64,000 bases of DNA, from assembly GCA_944384855.1 (NCBI GenBank), contig CALWUY010000001.1:62001-126000 (forward strand), written 5' to 3'. The DNA is from an uncultured Clostridia bacterium. Its GTDB lineage: Bacteria; Bacillota; Clostridia; Oscillospirales; Acutalibacteraceae. The notes under the pieces are model-generated. The model searched no databases. It was not told where the DNA came from and was given only the letters and a program-made list of their open reading frames with translations. The position numbers and the translations under genes are program-made. Within the stretch, counting starts at the first letter, position 1; every line of letters starts with the position of its first letter. Shown piece after piece: positions 25,707-35,930 of this stretch.

Positions 25707-28700
25707 ATGAAAAAAATCAGTAAAAGTATGCTAAGGTGTATGGCGCTCATAGTTTCGGCTGTACTGATTCTTACAACCTGTGTTGTATACACCTTGCCGG
25801 CAACAGCAGATGATGAGGTAGGAATCGTTTATACTGAAACAATGAGTCCGACCGGTTATGTTTCAATAGAAGCGGCGGACGGTTCTACTGACGTGACTAT
25901 GGCGCAGGCTTCAATTGCTGGTCCGGGGGATACCGGTTATGTCATAAAAAAGACTGACGGTTCAAATCAGATGCTTAGCGGTTCGGTCATATACGGCTCG
26001 ACATTACCTCTTAAGGATGTTCAGTTTGTAACCGGATTCAGCGACAATCCCATTGCATATTTGGGAACGGTTAAATTTTACGCTTCCTCCGACTGCGAGA
26101 CATGGGAGGAAATAACGACCGAAAGAACAGTGGGGGGTACATATTGGGAATCCGGCAACGCTCATTCAATGGTGTACGATACCTGTACTTTTGATTTAGA
26201 CAGTCAGATACGTTATGTCAAGATAGAAATAGCTAAGGGAGCTTTTGATGCCCCCGGAATACGCGCGATCAATTACAATACCCATGAGATAAATCTGCTT
26301 TATCTCAATCAGTTTGATTTGGCGGCAGGCGAAACCGAGGAGGGTAACACCATATCGCCGAGTCCTGCCGGAGGAAACGGTTACTTCGTTACCGATAAGG
26401 ACGGCAGAGTAGTTGACGGTTCAATGATTTATTATGACGAAAACGGTATTTCGGATTATTACATTGAATACGCACAGGTATTCAGCTCCTACGGTGAGAT
26501 AAAATTTTATATTTCCAAAGACGGTGAAATTTGGGAAAATGCGCCCGGCACAGATAAAACATTGGATCGGTTTTATGCCGGTGACTCAAACTGCCATTAT
26601 CATACCTTTTCAGGAACACTGCTTCCGAAGTGGGGATATAAGTATTTAAAGGCAAGCATTTCAAAGGGTACATTTGCCAGTGAAAAATTCCCTGTTGTAT
26701 TCAGCGTCAAATACAATAACGGCGACCAGATAGGCACGGAAAATCCTCAGATAGCAGAACCTGTAATGAAAGACCGGTACGAAATAAGAACATCGGCTGA
26801 AAGGGCAACAGCTATTCAGGCTGACGGGTATCCGCTTACCAATGTTTACGGCGTAGGCGACAACCTTAAGTATAATGTGTATGCTTTCTGGGATATGGAA
26901 GCATGGCAGTCCGGAAACATTCAGGAAGCGTGGAAGCCCGGTATAATCGAATACAGCAGTGAAGAGCAAATAATTGATTACAGAATCAAAGGAATCTGGA
27001 ACGGCGGCGGAGACATAATAAATGTTTACTGCTCTTCCGACGGTGACAATTGGATTCAGATAACGCCTTCGGTAGCCGAAGTGGGCGATTTCAGCAATCC
27101 TAACTGGGGTGCTTTCACTTCTAAATGGTACTATGGCACATTTACTGAGAAAGCCGATGTACATTACATCCGAATAGAAATGGTACAGAGAATTTCATGG
27201 CTGACATTCCTGCCCGGAATTTGCTTTATTGATTACAATACCATTTCTTATGACGGTTTACCGGAAAGACCGGATTCCTATGTAAATACAAGCGTAGAAG
27301 ATAATTATTTCCTTAAGGATGACGAATATATAACCTTTAAATCAGGCTCCACAATGACTGATTACGATTTGCGGCTGATACCTATAGAAGGTCAGACTCC
27401 GGAAATAAGCATTTCGAGAGACGGATCCGAGTGGATACCGAGCGCTGCAGTTTCGGAAGACATGGGAGACGGTACCGTAAGTTATTATGATGCATTGCTT
27501 GCGGAAGACGGTTATATGTATCTGAAGCTTAAAAGGTCTACAGCTGAGTTTGTTGAACTGAAATACAATATAGCATCGGGCGACGCTGATTCTACCCGTC
27601 GACACTATGAGATGCCCGAACTTGTTGAAGATATAGACGATCTTGATTATCAAAAAGTAAATATCGATATATACAACGGCAATTATAACGGAATAATCGA
27701 ATGGGACGATCTTACTCCTACCATGAACAACGACCAGAATGCAATATTCATAGGCGGGAAATACGGGATAGTAGGTTCCCCGGGAGAGAGTTCTATGATT
27801 ATCAGTACGCCTAATATACATGATTTCAAGCTGCGCGGGGCATTCGGAAGCGGGCTTGACTATGTACACATAAAGGCATACGGAAGAGTATCGCAGAACG
27901 GCGAAGAAACCGAGATCCCGTTAATGAGAGTAGTTGCGGTAGGATATGAAAACTGCGGTTTCAAAAACTATATATTCCGACCGGCAGATCGTGACACTTT
28001 GGCCGAGGTTGGATACCAGTATATCCGTATAGAAATGACAAAAGAAATCGGATTCATGGATCAGATTCTTGATTTTGAGTATTTCTATAAGCTGCCGGTA
28101 CTTGTTCCGATGCCTGATTTTACAGCGCCCGATACCTCAAACGGCGAAATGGAAATAAGAGATGATTTTTCATCGATACGTCTGACAGTAGATGAAGGCG
28201 GAAAGGCTTATGACAGCTGTTATTTGCAGAGAGAAGAGCGTGTTATAGGCACAAATAACCCAAGCGATACAATAATAAGAAAAACTTATTTCATGGCTGA
28301 GTCGTATGTCGTATACAGGGCACCGGAATTATCTTCATTTGATATCCGCGCGTATAAGAGCGCTGACTGTATTACCGATCTTATAATATATGTTTCGGCT
28401 GACGGTGAAAACTGGGAGGAAATTTCTCCTTCAATTTTAGAGCGTGCTATATACGACGGATATAAAAAGGTAGCATATACGGCTGATAAGTCTGTAATAG
28501 GCAGCGGAATGAATTACATTAAAATTGAAATACCGGATCTTGAAGGTTCGGAATACGAGCTTACGCTTTATGATCTACAGCTGCTGCACACATCCACTTA
28601 TGTTCCCGGTGAGGAAGACGATAACAGCGGGGACACCGGGTATAATGACGGATCCAACGATATCGGCTCTGATGACACCTCTTACAATGAGCCCGAAGAG

Positions 28701-28901
28701 GAGACAAATGAAATAACAAGCGAAAACACAGAACCCACAAAACGCAAAAAGGTAGTAAAGGTTATTAAGAAAGGAAGCAGCGGTCTTTACTGGTGGGAGT
28801 GGACGCTGATTGCTGTAGGCGGTGTAATTGCGATTGCGGCTGCGGCTACGACCATAATAATAATAGTAAAGAAAAAGCGTAAAAAGGCGCTTGCAAAATA
28901 A
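25707..28901 (+). CDS. Membrane-anchored surface protein with discoidin-like repeats
   Basis: A 1064-residue exported protein. The ATG at 25707 has a GGGAG site and starts the signal peptide (1-34, near PATADDE). The body consists of several beta-rich modules related to those of the dockerin protein at 22267. The second is especially close (SPAGGNGYFVTDKDG, MIYYDENGISDYYIEYAQVF). Near the end an acidic Gly/Asn/Asp stretch is followed by a basic patch, one membrane helix (WTLIAVGGVIAIAAAATTII) and a short Lys/Arg tail, so it stays in the cell membrane facing outward. It has no enzyme motif that I recognise. A glycan-binding role is inferred from the modules and the neighbours. Confidence 0.72.
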   Translation: MKKISKSMLRCMALIVSAVLILTTCVVYTLPATADDEVGIVYTETMSPTGYVSIEAADGSTDVTMAQASIAGPGDTGYVIKKTDGSNQMLSGSVIYGSTLPLKDVQFVTGFSDNPIAYLGTVKFYASSDCETWEEITTERTVGGTYWESGNAHSMVYDTCTFDLDSQIRYVKIEIAKGAFDAPGIRAINYNTHEINLLYLNQFDLAAGETEEGNTISPSPAGGNGYFVTDKDGRVVDGSMIYYDENGISDYYIEYAQVFSSYGEIKFYISKDGEIWENAPGTDKTLDRFYAGDSNCHYHTFSGTLLPKWGYKYLKASISKGTFASEKFPVVFSVKYNNGDQIGTENPQIAEPVMKDRYEIRTSAERATAIQADGYPLTNVYGVGDNLKYNVYAFWDMEAWQSGNIQEAWKPGIIEYSSEEQIIDYRIKGIWNGGGDIINVYCSSDGDNWIQITPSVAEVGDFSNPNWGAFTSKWYYGTFTEKADVHYIRIEMVQRISWLTFLPGICFIDYNTISYDGLPERPDSYVNTSVEDNYFLKDDEYITFKSGSTMTDYDLRLIPIEGQTPEISISRDGSEWIPSAAVSEDMGDGTVSYYDALLAEDGYMYLKLKRSTAEFVELKYNIASGDADSTRRHYEMPELVEDIDDLDYQKVNIDIYNGNYNGIIEWDDLTPTMNNDQNAIFIGGKYGIVGSPGESSMIISTPNIHDFKLRGAFGSGLDYVHIKAYGRVSQNGEETEIPLMRVVAVGYENCGFKNYIFRPADRDTLAEVGYQYIRIEMTKEIGFMDQILDFEYFYKLPVLVPMPDFTAPDTSNGEMEIRDDFSSIRLTVDEGGKAYDSCYLQREERVIGTNNPSDTIIRKTYFMAESYVVYRAPELSSFDIRAYKSADCITDLIIYVSADGENWEEISPSILERAIYDGYKKVAYTADKSVIGSGMNYIKIEIPDLEGSEYELTLYDLQLLHTSTYVPGEEDDNSGDTGYNDGSNDIGSDDTSYNEPEEETNEITSENTEPTKRKKVVKVIKKGSSGLYWWEWTLIAVGGVIAIAAAATTIIIIVKKKRKKALAK

Positions 28902-28929
28902 GAACAAAGCAGATAATTCGGGGATATAA

Positions 28930-29625
28930 ATGAAAAAAATAATTATTTCCTTGCTTTTATGTATGCTTATTATGTGCGGATGTTCGTCAGGAACAGCCAC
29001 GGCATTTACCGTAAACGGGTGCGATGTCGAAAAAGATGAGCTGCTGTTTTATATGAACAGGCTTCTTGACGTAACAGTTTCCGATATCGAGACTCAGTAC
29101 GGAGTCAGTGCGACAGATAACGGTTTTTGGGATACTCCGGTCGGCGACACAACGCCGCTGGAGATCCTGAAATCCGCCGCTGTGGAAAAAATCACGCGGA
29201 TAAAGCTGGAATTCTTATGCGCTCAAGAGTATGATATTGAAACGATTCCGATTAACTATTCACAGCAGATGGAAGCATGGAAACGGGATAATGATGAGCG
29301 GCAGAGAAAAGATGCAAACGGCGAAACTGTTTACGGAAATGTTTTGCGCTCATTTTACACTTATTTTCAGGATAATTATCTTTCTATGCAAAGCAGTTTG
29401 AAGACAGCTCTTGTAGAAAACGGTGTTATTACAATTACCGACAATGAGCTTGAAGAATATTATAATGAATACAAATCAGATCTTAACGGAAGCTTTGAGG
29501 AAAGCGAAAATGTGGTTTACGGCTGGATACTGGACGAAAAATACGAAAGCTACATTGATTCGCTCGAAAGCTCCGTTAAGATTAGTTATGAGGATATGCA
29601 GGTGGAAACAAGCGAGCTTACATAG
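28930..29625 (+). CDS. SurA/PrsA-N-domain-like lipoprotein, possible chaperone
   Basis: A 231-residue lipoprotein with lipobox IMCGC (Cys18). The start of the mature part (FTVNGCDVEKDELLFYMNRL) and the helical pattern resemble the N-terminal chaperone domain of SurA/PrsA foldases, but no parvulin domain follows. It may help fold the large exported proteins encoded beside it. The similarity is judged by eye only. Confidence 0.5.
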   Translation: MKKIIISLLLCMLIMCGCSSGTATAFTVNGCDVEKDELLFYMNRLLDVTVSDIETQYGVSATDNGFWDTPVGDTTPLEILKSAAVEKITRIKLEFLCAQEYDIETIPINYSQQMEAWKRDNDERQRKDANGETVYGNVLRSFYTYFQDNYLSMQSSLKTALVENGVITITDNELEEYYNEYKSDLNGSFEESENVVYGWILDEKYESYIDSLESSVKISYEDMQVETSELT

Positions 29626-29704
29626 CCGATGTCAATCTGCTTTTTAATTTTCAAAGCAAAATTTTTAAGATATAAAAATCCAATGCGAAGGAGTGAGCTT
29701 TATT

Positions 29705-31138
29705 ATGAGACAAAAGTTAATAAGAACGATAGTTTTATTGTGCGTATCGGCGTTAATTATGGCTGCCGGCGCCGGATGTGAAAAAAAGGGTACAAGTGAT
29801 GTTGAGAGCGGGAGCGGATCGAAGCTTTCGGATTCTCAGGAAAGCGTAAAAACCGCTTTAAAATACGAACCCAACGAAGAACTGGATTTTGGCGGCAAGG
29901 AGCTTACCATTTCAGTATGGGGGGGTGTAGTGGAAGAAGGAACGGACGAATTTTTCGACCGCCGGTATGCACTGGAGAAGCGCACAGAGGACCGTTATAA
30001 CGTAAAGATTGAATGGGTACCTACCGATACGAGTACATTTATTCAGGACGTTACTCTGGCATACACATCAGGTAAAAAGTTTGCCGATCTTATGTTTGTG
30101 CCTTCGAGTTATGCTTTTGACCTCTGCAAGGTGGGCGCGGTACTTCCTTTGGACGATTATATTGATTACGACAGTTCTTTCTATTCGCTTACGGCCGATA
30201 ATCTCAGATATGTTGACGGCAAGCATTATTCATACATGCCGGACGATCTTTCGGTAAATAATCTGGGATATTACATTACCTACAATAATACACTGCTTAA
30301 CCAGGCCGGCTGTGAAGATCCTATGCAGCTTTATGAAAGCGGTAAATGGGATTGGGACGCTCTTAAAGAGATTATAAGGAAAACCACTGTCATTGAATCG
30401 GGAGAAACCGTTCAGTACGGTATAGGAGCCAGCAATCTGCTTGATGCGCTTTGTATATCAAACGGTTTTTCGATGATAACGATGGATACCGAAAATCATA
30501 AATTTGAATGCGGTCTTTATACCGACGCCGGACTTAATGTACTCAATTATGTCCGTGAGATCGGATATACGATGAAGGGTACCGACGGAAATTACGGCGG
30601 TCACAACTCAAAGATAACCTTTGGTGATTCAAAGACGGCTATGCTTATATGCCCGGCATATTATGCGGGAGAATTTGTAATAAAGGGTATGGATGTGTCG
30701 GCGGTTCCGATGCCTAAAGGCCCTGATGCCAAAGGATACACTAACGGACTTGATTTGCAGGAGTGGTGGTGTGTAAACGCCGCTACTGACTTTGATATCA
30801 AAGAGCTTCTGCAGGTAGCTCTTGATATGAACGATAACGATCCGCAGTATGAAGATACATACCTTTCGTATGACGATAAGGTAGAGATGTTCAAAAACAG
30901 AATGTATGACGGAGCATTATTTACAACTGAAGAAGAAGCTGATTTCTTCAGGGATTATGTTTTATCCGATGATGTAGAATCAATACTTAATATTTCCTGT
31001 AACGATATCAGAGATACTATAGTAAAGAATGTTTTCGGACCGATAATACAGGGACAGGATCCGAGAAGTGTGCTTGAGACAGTAGAGCCGGTAATAAATA
31101 CGGCGCTTGAAAATATGCTTCCGGAAAGTCTTAAATAA
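29705..31138 (+). CDS. ABC transporter solute-binding lipoprotein
   Basis: A 477-residue extracellular solute-binding protein of the sugar (family 1) type. The ATG at 29705 starts the signal peptide, which ends at lipobox AGAGC. The mature chain has GKELTISVWGG near its start, FADLMFVPSSYAFDL, and a C-lobe with QEWWCVNAATDFD. It would capture an oligosaccharide outside the cell and deliver it to one of the permease pairs at 34065-35887 or 40570-42438. It is one of two binding proteins in this locus. Confidence 0.85.
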   Translation: MRQKLIRTIVLLCVSALIMAAGAGCEKKGTSDVESGSGSKLSDSQESVKTALKYEPNEELDFGGKELTISVWGGVVEEGTDEFFDRRYALEKRTEDRYNVKIEWVPTDTSTFIQDVTLAYTSGKKFADLMFVPSSYAFDLCKVGAVLPLDDYIDYDSSFYSLTADNLRYVDGKHYSYMPDDLSVNNLGYYITYNNTLLNQAGCEDPMQLYESGKWDWDALKEIIRKTTVIESGETVQYGIGASNLLDALCISNGFSMITMDTENHKFECGLYTDAGLNVLNYVREIGYTMKGTDGNYGGHNSKITFGDSKTAMLICPAYYAGEFVIKGMDVSAVPMPKGPDAKGYTNGLDLQEWWCVNAATDFDIKELLQVALDMNDNDPQYEDTYLSYDDKVEMFKNRMYDGALFTTEEEADFFRDYVLSDDVESILNISCNDIRDTIVKNVFGPIIQGQDPRSVLETVEPVINTALENMLPESLK

Positions 31139-31165
31139 CAATTATTTATAATAGGAGGAAAACCA

Positions 31166-34045
31166 ATGAAAAAATTACAGTGCATTATACTGTGTTTACT
31201 TCTGATGATACAGACAGGAGTAATATGTGCTATGCCTGTTAACGGGGCTGAGGACAATAAAGATGAGGCATCTGTGTCCTCCGGCGGTTCCTCCGAACTT
31301 GGCGATGATTTTTCTTATTCGGAATACCGTGCTGCCAATGACAGCACGGTATATCCCGATAAAACTGTACCGGTGGATATTTCCTCGGCGGTTGGCGAGA
31401 ACGGTGTCAATCCGGTTTTTGAGAGCGGACACGCCGGTTCAGATAATTCGGTGCTTATAGAGGAAAAAAAGCCGGTTACATTCAGTCTTTCCACAGAAGG
31501 CGGATGGTATCATATTAAATTACAATACGAAGCAGTTGCGGGGAAACAGACGGATATACAGTTTTCACTGGCTATTGATGGAAATGTACCGTTTTCAGAA
31601 GCTTCCGGCATACTGCTTTCTCGTTTGTGGGAAGAAAAGATGCCGGAAGGCTATGATGAAAATGACGATTCGGTGAAGCCGTCTCAGCAGCAGGTAGTTG
31701 ACGTACAGACAAGTATTCTGTTTGCTGACAGCGCCTATACCGATGAAGACACCTGGTTTTATTTTTCGGAAGGCGAGCATACGGTCACTTTAACCGGCAC
31801 GCGCGGGGACTTTTATCTTGGGGCGATGGAACTTTGCGGCGCTGAAAGTATACCGACCTACGAAGAATACATCAGGTCTTATGAGGAAAAGAATATAACA
31901 CCTGAAGCGGTAAATGCTGAGGTTTTGTATATAGAAGGTGAAGACGCGGTTTTAAAATCAGCGCCTTCGGTGAAATCGGTTGCGGATTACTCCTCAAGCG
32001 ATACCCGTCCGTATGATGTGAGCCGTGATTTGCTTAACACTTTCGGCGGTGAAAACTGGGCGGTAAGCGGCCAGTGGGGTGAATGGGAATTCAATATAGA
32101 AACCGCCGGTTTTTATCAGTTCGCGTTCAGATACAAGCAAAACTATAAATCAGGAACGTATGTTATAAGAAGTTTGACTATTGACGGCAAGACGCCTTTT
32201 GAAGAGGCATCCAGTGTGAGTTTCCAGTACGACCTCGGCTGGAGTGTCTCCGAACTCGGTAACGAAGCCCCGATGTATATATACCTCGAGCCGGGAAAAC
32301 ATGTTATGCGGCTTGAAGTGGCATACGGTATGCTCAGCCCGGTTTTGAGTGAAGTGCAGAGCTGTCTTGATGATATGAATGTGCTTTACCGCAATGTTAT
32401 GATGATTACAGGCGCAACGCCTGATTCACTGAGAGATTATAATATAGCAGAAGTTTTGCCCGACTGCGAAAAAACATGCGCCGAATTGAGCGAACGGCTG
32501 TACGGGGTTGTAAAACTTCTTGAAGAAGAAACGGGAGGCAAAGGCTCTGAGACATCTGCGCTTGAGAAAACCGCTATTCAGCTTGAAGAAATTTCACAGG
32601 ATGTAGAGTCTTTGCCAAAGCGTTTAAGCGCTTATAACAGCAATATAAGCAGTGTGGCTTCCTGGCTGATAACCGCTAAGAACCAGCCGCTGCTTCTCGA
32701 TTATGTACGTGTGGCGCCTGTCGGGACAGAACTTCCGAGGAGCGATGCGCCGTGGTATATGCAGATTTGGAACGAAATCCAGAGATTTTTTATTTCGTTT
32801 GTGGAAAATTATGATGATATATCAATAGGAGAAGATTCTGATAAAATTCCGGTTACGATATGGCTTAATTTAGGACGTGATCAGGCAACGGTACTGCAGT
32901 CTCTGATAAGGGACGGTTTTACAGTCGAGACCAAAATACCTGTAAATCTGAGGCTGATAACGATGGATATTATGCCTGCGGTAGCGAGCGGTGCCGGACC
33001 GGACGTCGCAATGTTCCAGGATCAGAGTCTTACAATAAATTACGCTTTAAGAAATGCGGTATACGATCTGAGTCAATGGGACGATATAGAAGAAGTGAAA
33101 TCGCGGTTTTACGATGAATCGCTGCGCTGTTTCACTTTGGGAGATTCGCTGTATGCGCTGCCCGAATCTGCGACATGCGATATAATGTATTACCGCAAGG
33201 ATATATTTAATGAATTAGGTTTAACTGTTCCGGAAACATGGGACGAACTTTACAAAGTAATCACTGTTCTGGAAAGAAACAATCTTGAATTCGGTGTGAA
33301 TTCTTCATTTACAGCTGTAAGCAATACCGTAAGCTCTGTGTTTATAGCAATGCTTTATCAAAAGGGCGGTACGGTATACGACAGCGATTATAAATATTCG
33401 GTTTTAAACAACGAGTACGGCGTGGCGGCATTTAATGAATACTGCGAACTGTATACAAAACACGGCGTATCTCAGAAGATAGATCTGCTTACCCGTTTCC
33501 GTACGGGAGAAGCGCCGCTGATTATAAACAATTATACTTTCGGCAGCCAGATGGCAGTTTCGGCTCCCGAAATCAGCGGTCTGTGGGATACCGCGCTTAT
33601 TCCCGGAACTCTGAAGGAAGACGGAAGTATAGATCATTCGACCATGATTTCCGGAAGCGGCGTTATAATGTTCAGCAACGCCAGAGATAAGGAAAGCGCG
33701 TGGGAGTATCTGAAATGGTGGACAAGTGCCGAAGCTCAGGAGCAGTACGCGATATCGATAGAATCAGCGCTCGGAGTATCGGGACGCTGGAATTCCGCCA
33801 ATAAAGAAGCACTTTCAAACAGCGCGTGGTCTACCGGAGAACTTGAGACTATACAGAAACAGCTTTCCAGTGCGAAGGCGTTTCCGGAGGTTGCCGGCGG
33901 GTATTACACAGCGAGAAGTATAAATAATGCGATACGATCGGTAGTTACGCTTTATTCTGAGCCGAAGGAAGTACTTTACGAGTATGTTACGGATATAAAT
34001 AATGAGATCAGGCAGAAGCGTAATGAACTCGGTATGGAAGAATAA
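31166..34045 (+). CDS. Solute-binding protein fused to two N-terminal carbohydrate-binding-like domains
   Basis: A 959-residue exported protein, about twice the usual binding-protein length. A signal peptide (1-28) has no proper lipobox. Two beta-sandwich-like modules follow, at about 60-235 and 245-400 (FYQFAFRYKQNYKSGTY, EPGKHVMRLEVAYG), resembling CBM6/35-type domains. A helical linker at about 400-510 comes next. Residues about 561-959 are a sugar-type solute-binding domain (GPDVAMFQDQ, YALPESATCDIMYYRKDIF, WEYLKWWTSAEAQEQYA). It precedes two permeases and probably serves them. How it is held at the surface is unclear; the signal segment may stay uncleaved. Confidence 0.8.
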   Translation: MKKLQCIILCLLLMIQTGVICAMPVNGAEDNKDEASVSSGGSSELGDDFSYSEYRAANDSTVYPDKTVPVDISSAVGENGVNPVFESGHAGSDNSVLIEEKKPVTFSLSTEGGWYHIKLQYEAVAGKQTDIQFSLAIDGNVPFSEASGILLSRLWEEKMPEGYDENDDSVKPSQQQVVDVQTSILFADSAYTDEDTWFYFSEGEHTVTLTGTRGDFYLGAMELCGAESIPTYEEYIRSYEEKNITPEAVNAEVLYIEGEDAVLKSAPSVKSVADYSSSDTRPYDVSRDLLNTFGGENWAVSGQWGEWEFNIETAGFYQFAFRYKQNYKSGTYVIRSLTIDGKTPFEEASSVSFQYDLGWSVSELGNEAPMYIYLEPGKHVMRLEVAYGMLSPVLSEVQSCLDDMNVLYRNVMMITGATPDSLRDYNIAEVLPDCEKTCAELSERLYGVVKLLEEETGGKGSETSALEKTAIQLEEISQDVESLPKRLSAYNSNISSVASWLITAKNQPLLLDYVRVAPVGTELPRSDAPWYMQIWNEIQRFFISFVENYDDISIGEDSDKIPVTIWLNLGRDQATVLQSLIRDGFTVETKIPVNLRLITMDIMPAVASGAGPDVAMFQDQSLTINYALRNAVYDLSQWDDIEEVKSRFYDESLRCFTLGDSLYALPESATCDIMYYRKDIFNELGLTVPETWDELYKVITVLERNNLEFGVNSSFTAVSNTVSSVFIAMLYQKGGTVYDSDYKYSVLNNEYGVAAFNEYCELYTKHGVSQKIDLLTRFRTGEAPLIINNYTFGSQMAVSAPEISGLWDTALIPGTLKEDGSIDHSTMISGSGVIMFSNARDKESAWEYLKWWTSAEAQEQYAISIESALGVSGRWNSANKEALSNSAWSTGELETIQKQLSSAKAFPEVAGGYYTARSINNAIRSVVTLYSEPKEVLYEYVTDINNEIRQKRNELGMEE

Positions 34046-34064
34046 CTGGGGAGGAGACAGAATT

Positions 34065-34985
34065 ATGAGAAAACCTTTGCGCAAGGGAAAAATTTCATCT
34101 CTGCGTCGACAAATACATTCTAATTGGCAAATGTATGCATTGCTTTTCCCCTTTATGTTTTTCTTTTTTGTTTTTACGGTTTATCCGGTAATCGCTTCTT
34201 TAGCTATAAGCTTTACCGAGTACAACGTGCTTGAAGCACCGCGTTTTGTTGGGCTCAGCAATTACCGGCGTCTTTTTCTGGAAGACACAATTTTCCAGAA
34301 AGCGCTTCAAAATACGCTGGTTTTCGCTGTAATAACGGGACCTTTAGGCTATTTAATTTCGTTTTTTGCCTCGTGGGTAATAAATGAAATGGGCAGATAC
34401 ACCAAAGCAATACTTACATTTGTATTTTACATACCTTCGATTTCAGGTACGGTTTATACTATATGGGCATTGATATTTGACAGTGATATTTACGGCTATG
34501 CAAACAGCTTTCTGATAAAGTTCGGGTTTATAGATGATCCGATAGCCTGGCTTACTGATGAAAGATACATACTCGCTATTATCATACTCGTTCAGCTGTG
34601 GATGAGTATGGGAACGGGATTTCTTGCCATGCGCGCCGGATTTGCCACAAACGAGCAGCAGTATTATGAAGCCGGCGCTATTGACGGAATCAAAAACCGC
34701 TGGCAGGAACTGTGGTATATAACTATTCCTATGATGGCGCCTCATCTTACCACTGCCGCCGTACTGCAGATTACGGCAATGTTTTCCAATGCTTCTGTTT
34801 CGACTACACTTGCGGGAAACCCGAGTACAAACTACGCCGGCCATTTGATTATGAATCATTTTGCCGATTACAGCGGTGTACGTCTTGAACGCGGATACGC
34901 AAGCGCAATAGCGGTATTTCTTTTTGCGTTCATATTTATTGTCAACCGCATTATTATGCGCGCTTTGCGAAAGGTGGGACAATAA
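34065..34985 (+). CDS. Sugar ABC transporter permease (first pair, MalF-like)
   Basis: A 306-residue inner-membrane permease with six predicted membrane helices. The ATG at 34065 is used because GGGGAGGAG precedes it; earlier in-frame starts lie inside the binding-protein gene. The EAA-type loop is EAGAIDGIKNRWQELWYIT (about 207-225), which docks the ATPase. Its stop shares a base with the next start (TAATG). No ATPase gene is found nearby, so a shared MsmX-type ATPase is inferred. Confidence 0.9.
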   Translation: MRKPLRKGKISSLRRQIHSNWQMYALLFPFMFFFFVFTVYPVIASLAISFTEYNVLEAPRFVGLSNYRRLFLEDTIFQKALQNTLVFAVITGPLGYLISFFASWVINEMGRYTKAILTFVFYIPSISGTVYTIWALIFDSDIYGYANSFLIKFGFIDDPIAWLTDERYILAIIILVQLWMSMGTGFLAMRAGFATNEQQYYEAGAIDGIKNRWQELWYITIPMMAPHLTTAAVLQITAMFSNASVSTTLAGNPSTNYAGHLIMNHFADYSGVRLERGYASAIAVFLFAFIFIVNRIIMRALRKVGQ

Positions 34986-35887
34986 TGGAAAATATAAAGA
35001 AAAAATCCTTTCGCAAAGTCATAAAAGCAATTTTTTCGCCCCGAACAGAGCGTGTAAGCCGTTCTAAATACGGTAATGCGGCAATGTTCATATTTATTGC
35101 GATATTCGCTGTTTTTTCACTGATTCCTTTAGTGCTTTCAATAGGCATGTCGTTAAAGCCTATTAATGAGCTGTTTGTCTTCCCGCCAACACTTTTTCCG
35201 CGAAATCCCGGATTTGACAACTACAAGATGCTGTTCAGTCTTATAAATACTACGCGCGTTGCATTCAGCCGGTATTTTTTCAATTCTTTGTTTATTACCT
35301 GTGCAACTACCGCGATACATGTTTTGGTAGCGTCTATGGCGGCATATCCTCTTGCGAAAGGCCGTTTTCCGGGCAAAAACGTGCTTAATCAAATGGTGCT
35401 TATGGCACTTATGTTTGTGCCCGCAATCGCAGACGTAATAAATTACCAGACTATAGTTTCATTCGGCTGGATTGATACCTATATGGCGGCAATCGGACCT
35501 AATGTGGCGGCGGCACTCGGTTTGTTCCTTATGACAAACTACATAACCACTATTTCAAATTCGCTTTTAGAGGCTGCCAAAATTGACGGCTGCAGCGATT
35601 TCAGGATTTACCGCTCGATAATAATGCCGCTTTGCAAACCGGCTAGTCTTACGCTTATAATTATAATGTTCCAGAATTTATGGGGTCAGACTTATTCTTC
35701 ATATATTTACAGTGAGTCTTTAAAAACTCTGCCGTATGCGCTTTCGCAGATAACTACCGGCGGATATATCCGTGCGGGTGCCGGCCAGGCGGTAGGTATT
35801 ATTATGCTTATAATACCCGCGGCGGTATTTATCATAAATCAGAGTAATATTCTTGAAACCATGGCCACATCAGGTCTTAAAGAATAA
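34985..35887 (+). CDS. Sugar ABC transporter permease (first pair, MalG-like)
   Basis: A 300-residue membrane protein, partner of the preceding permease. The N-terminal cytoplasmic part is followed by six membrane segments. The coupling loop is EAAKIDGCSDFRIYRSIIMP. The start overlaps the previous stop by one base. Together with the binding protein at 31166 it forms an oligosaccharide importer of the CUT1 type. Confidence 0.9.
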   Translation: MENIKKKSFRKVIKAIFSPRTERVSRSKYGNAAMFIFIAIFAVFSLIPLVLSIGMSLKPINELFVFPPTLFPRNPGFDNYKMLFSLINTTRVAFSRYFFNSLFITCATTAIHVLVASMAAYPLAKGRFPGKNVLNQMVLMALMFVPAIADVINYQTIVSFGWIDTYMAAIGPNVAAALGLFLMTNYITTISNSLLEAAKIDGCSDFRIYRSIIMPLCKPASLTLIIIMFQNLWGQTYSSYIYSESLKTLPYALSQITTGGYIRAGAGQAVGIIMLIIPAAVFIINQSNILETMATSGLKE

Positions 35888-35930
35888 TTTTTTGTATAGT
35901 TTGAAAGTCTTTAACGAAGGAGACGGAAGG

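Noticed and set aside
29638..29664. Weak hairpin with a T run before the first solute-binding protein gene
   Set aside because: The stem is only 6 bp of A/T-rich pairs; too weak to claim as a terminator in AT-rich spacer DNA.
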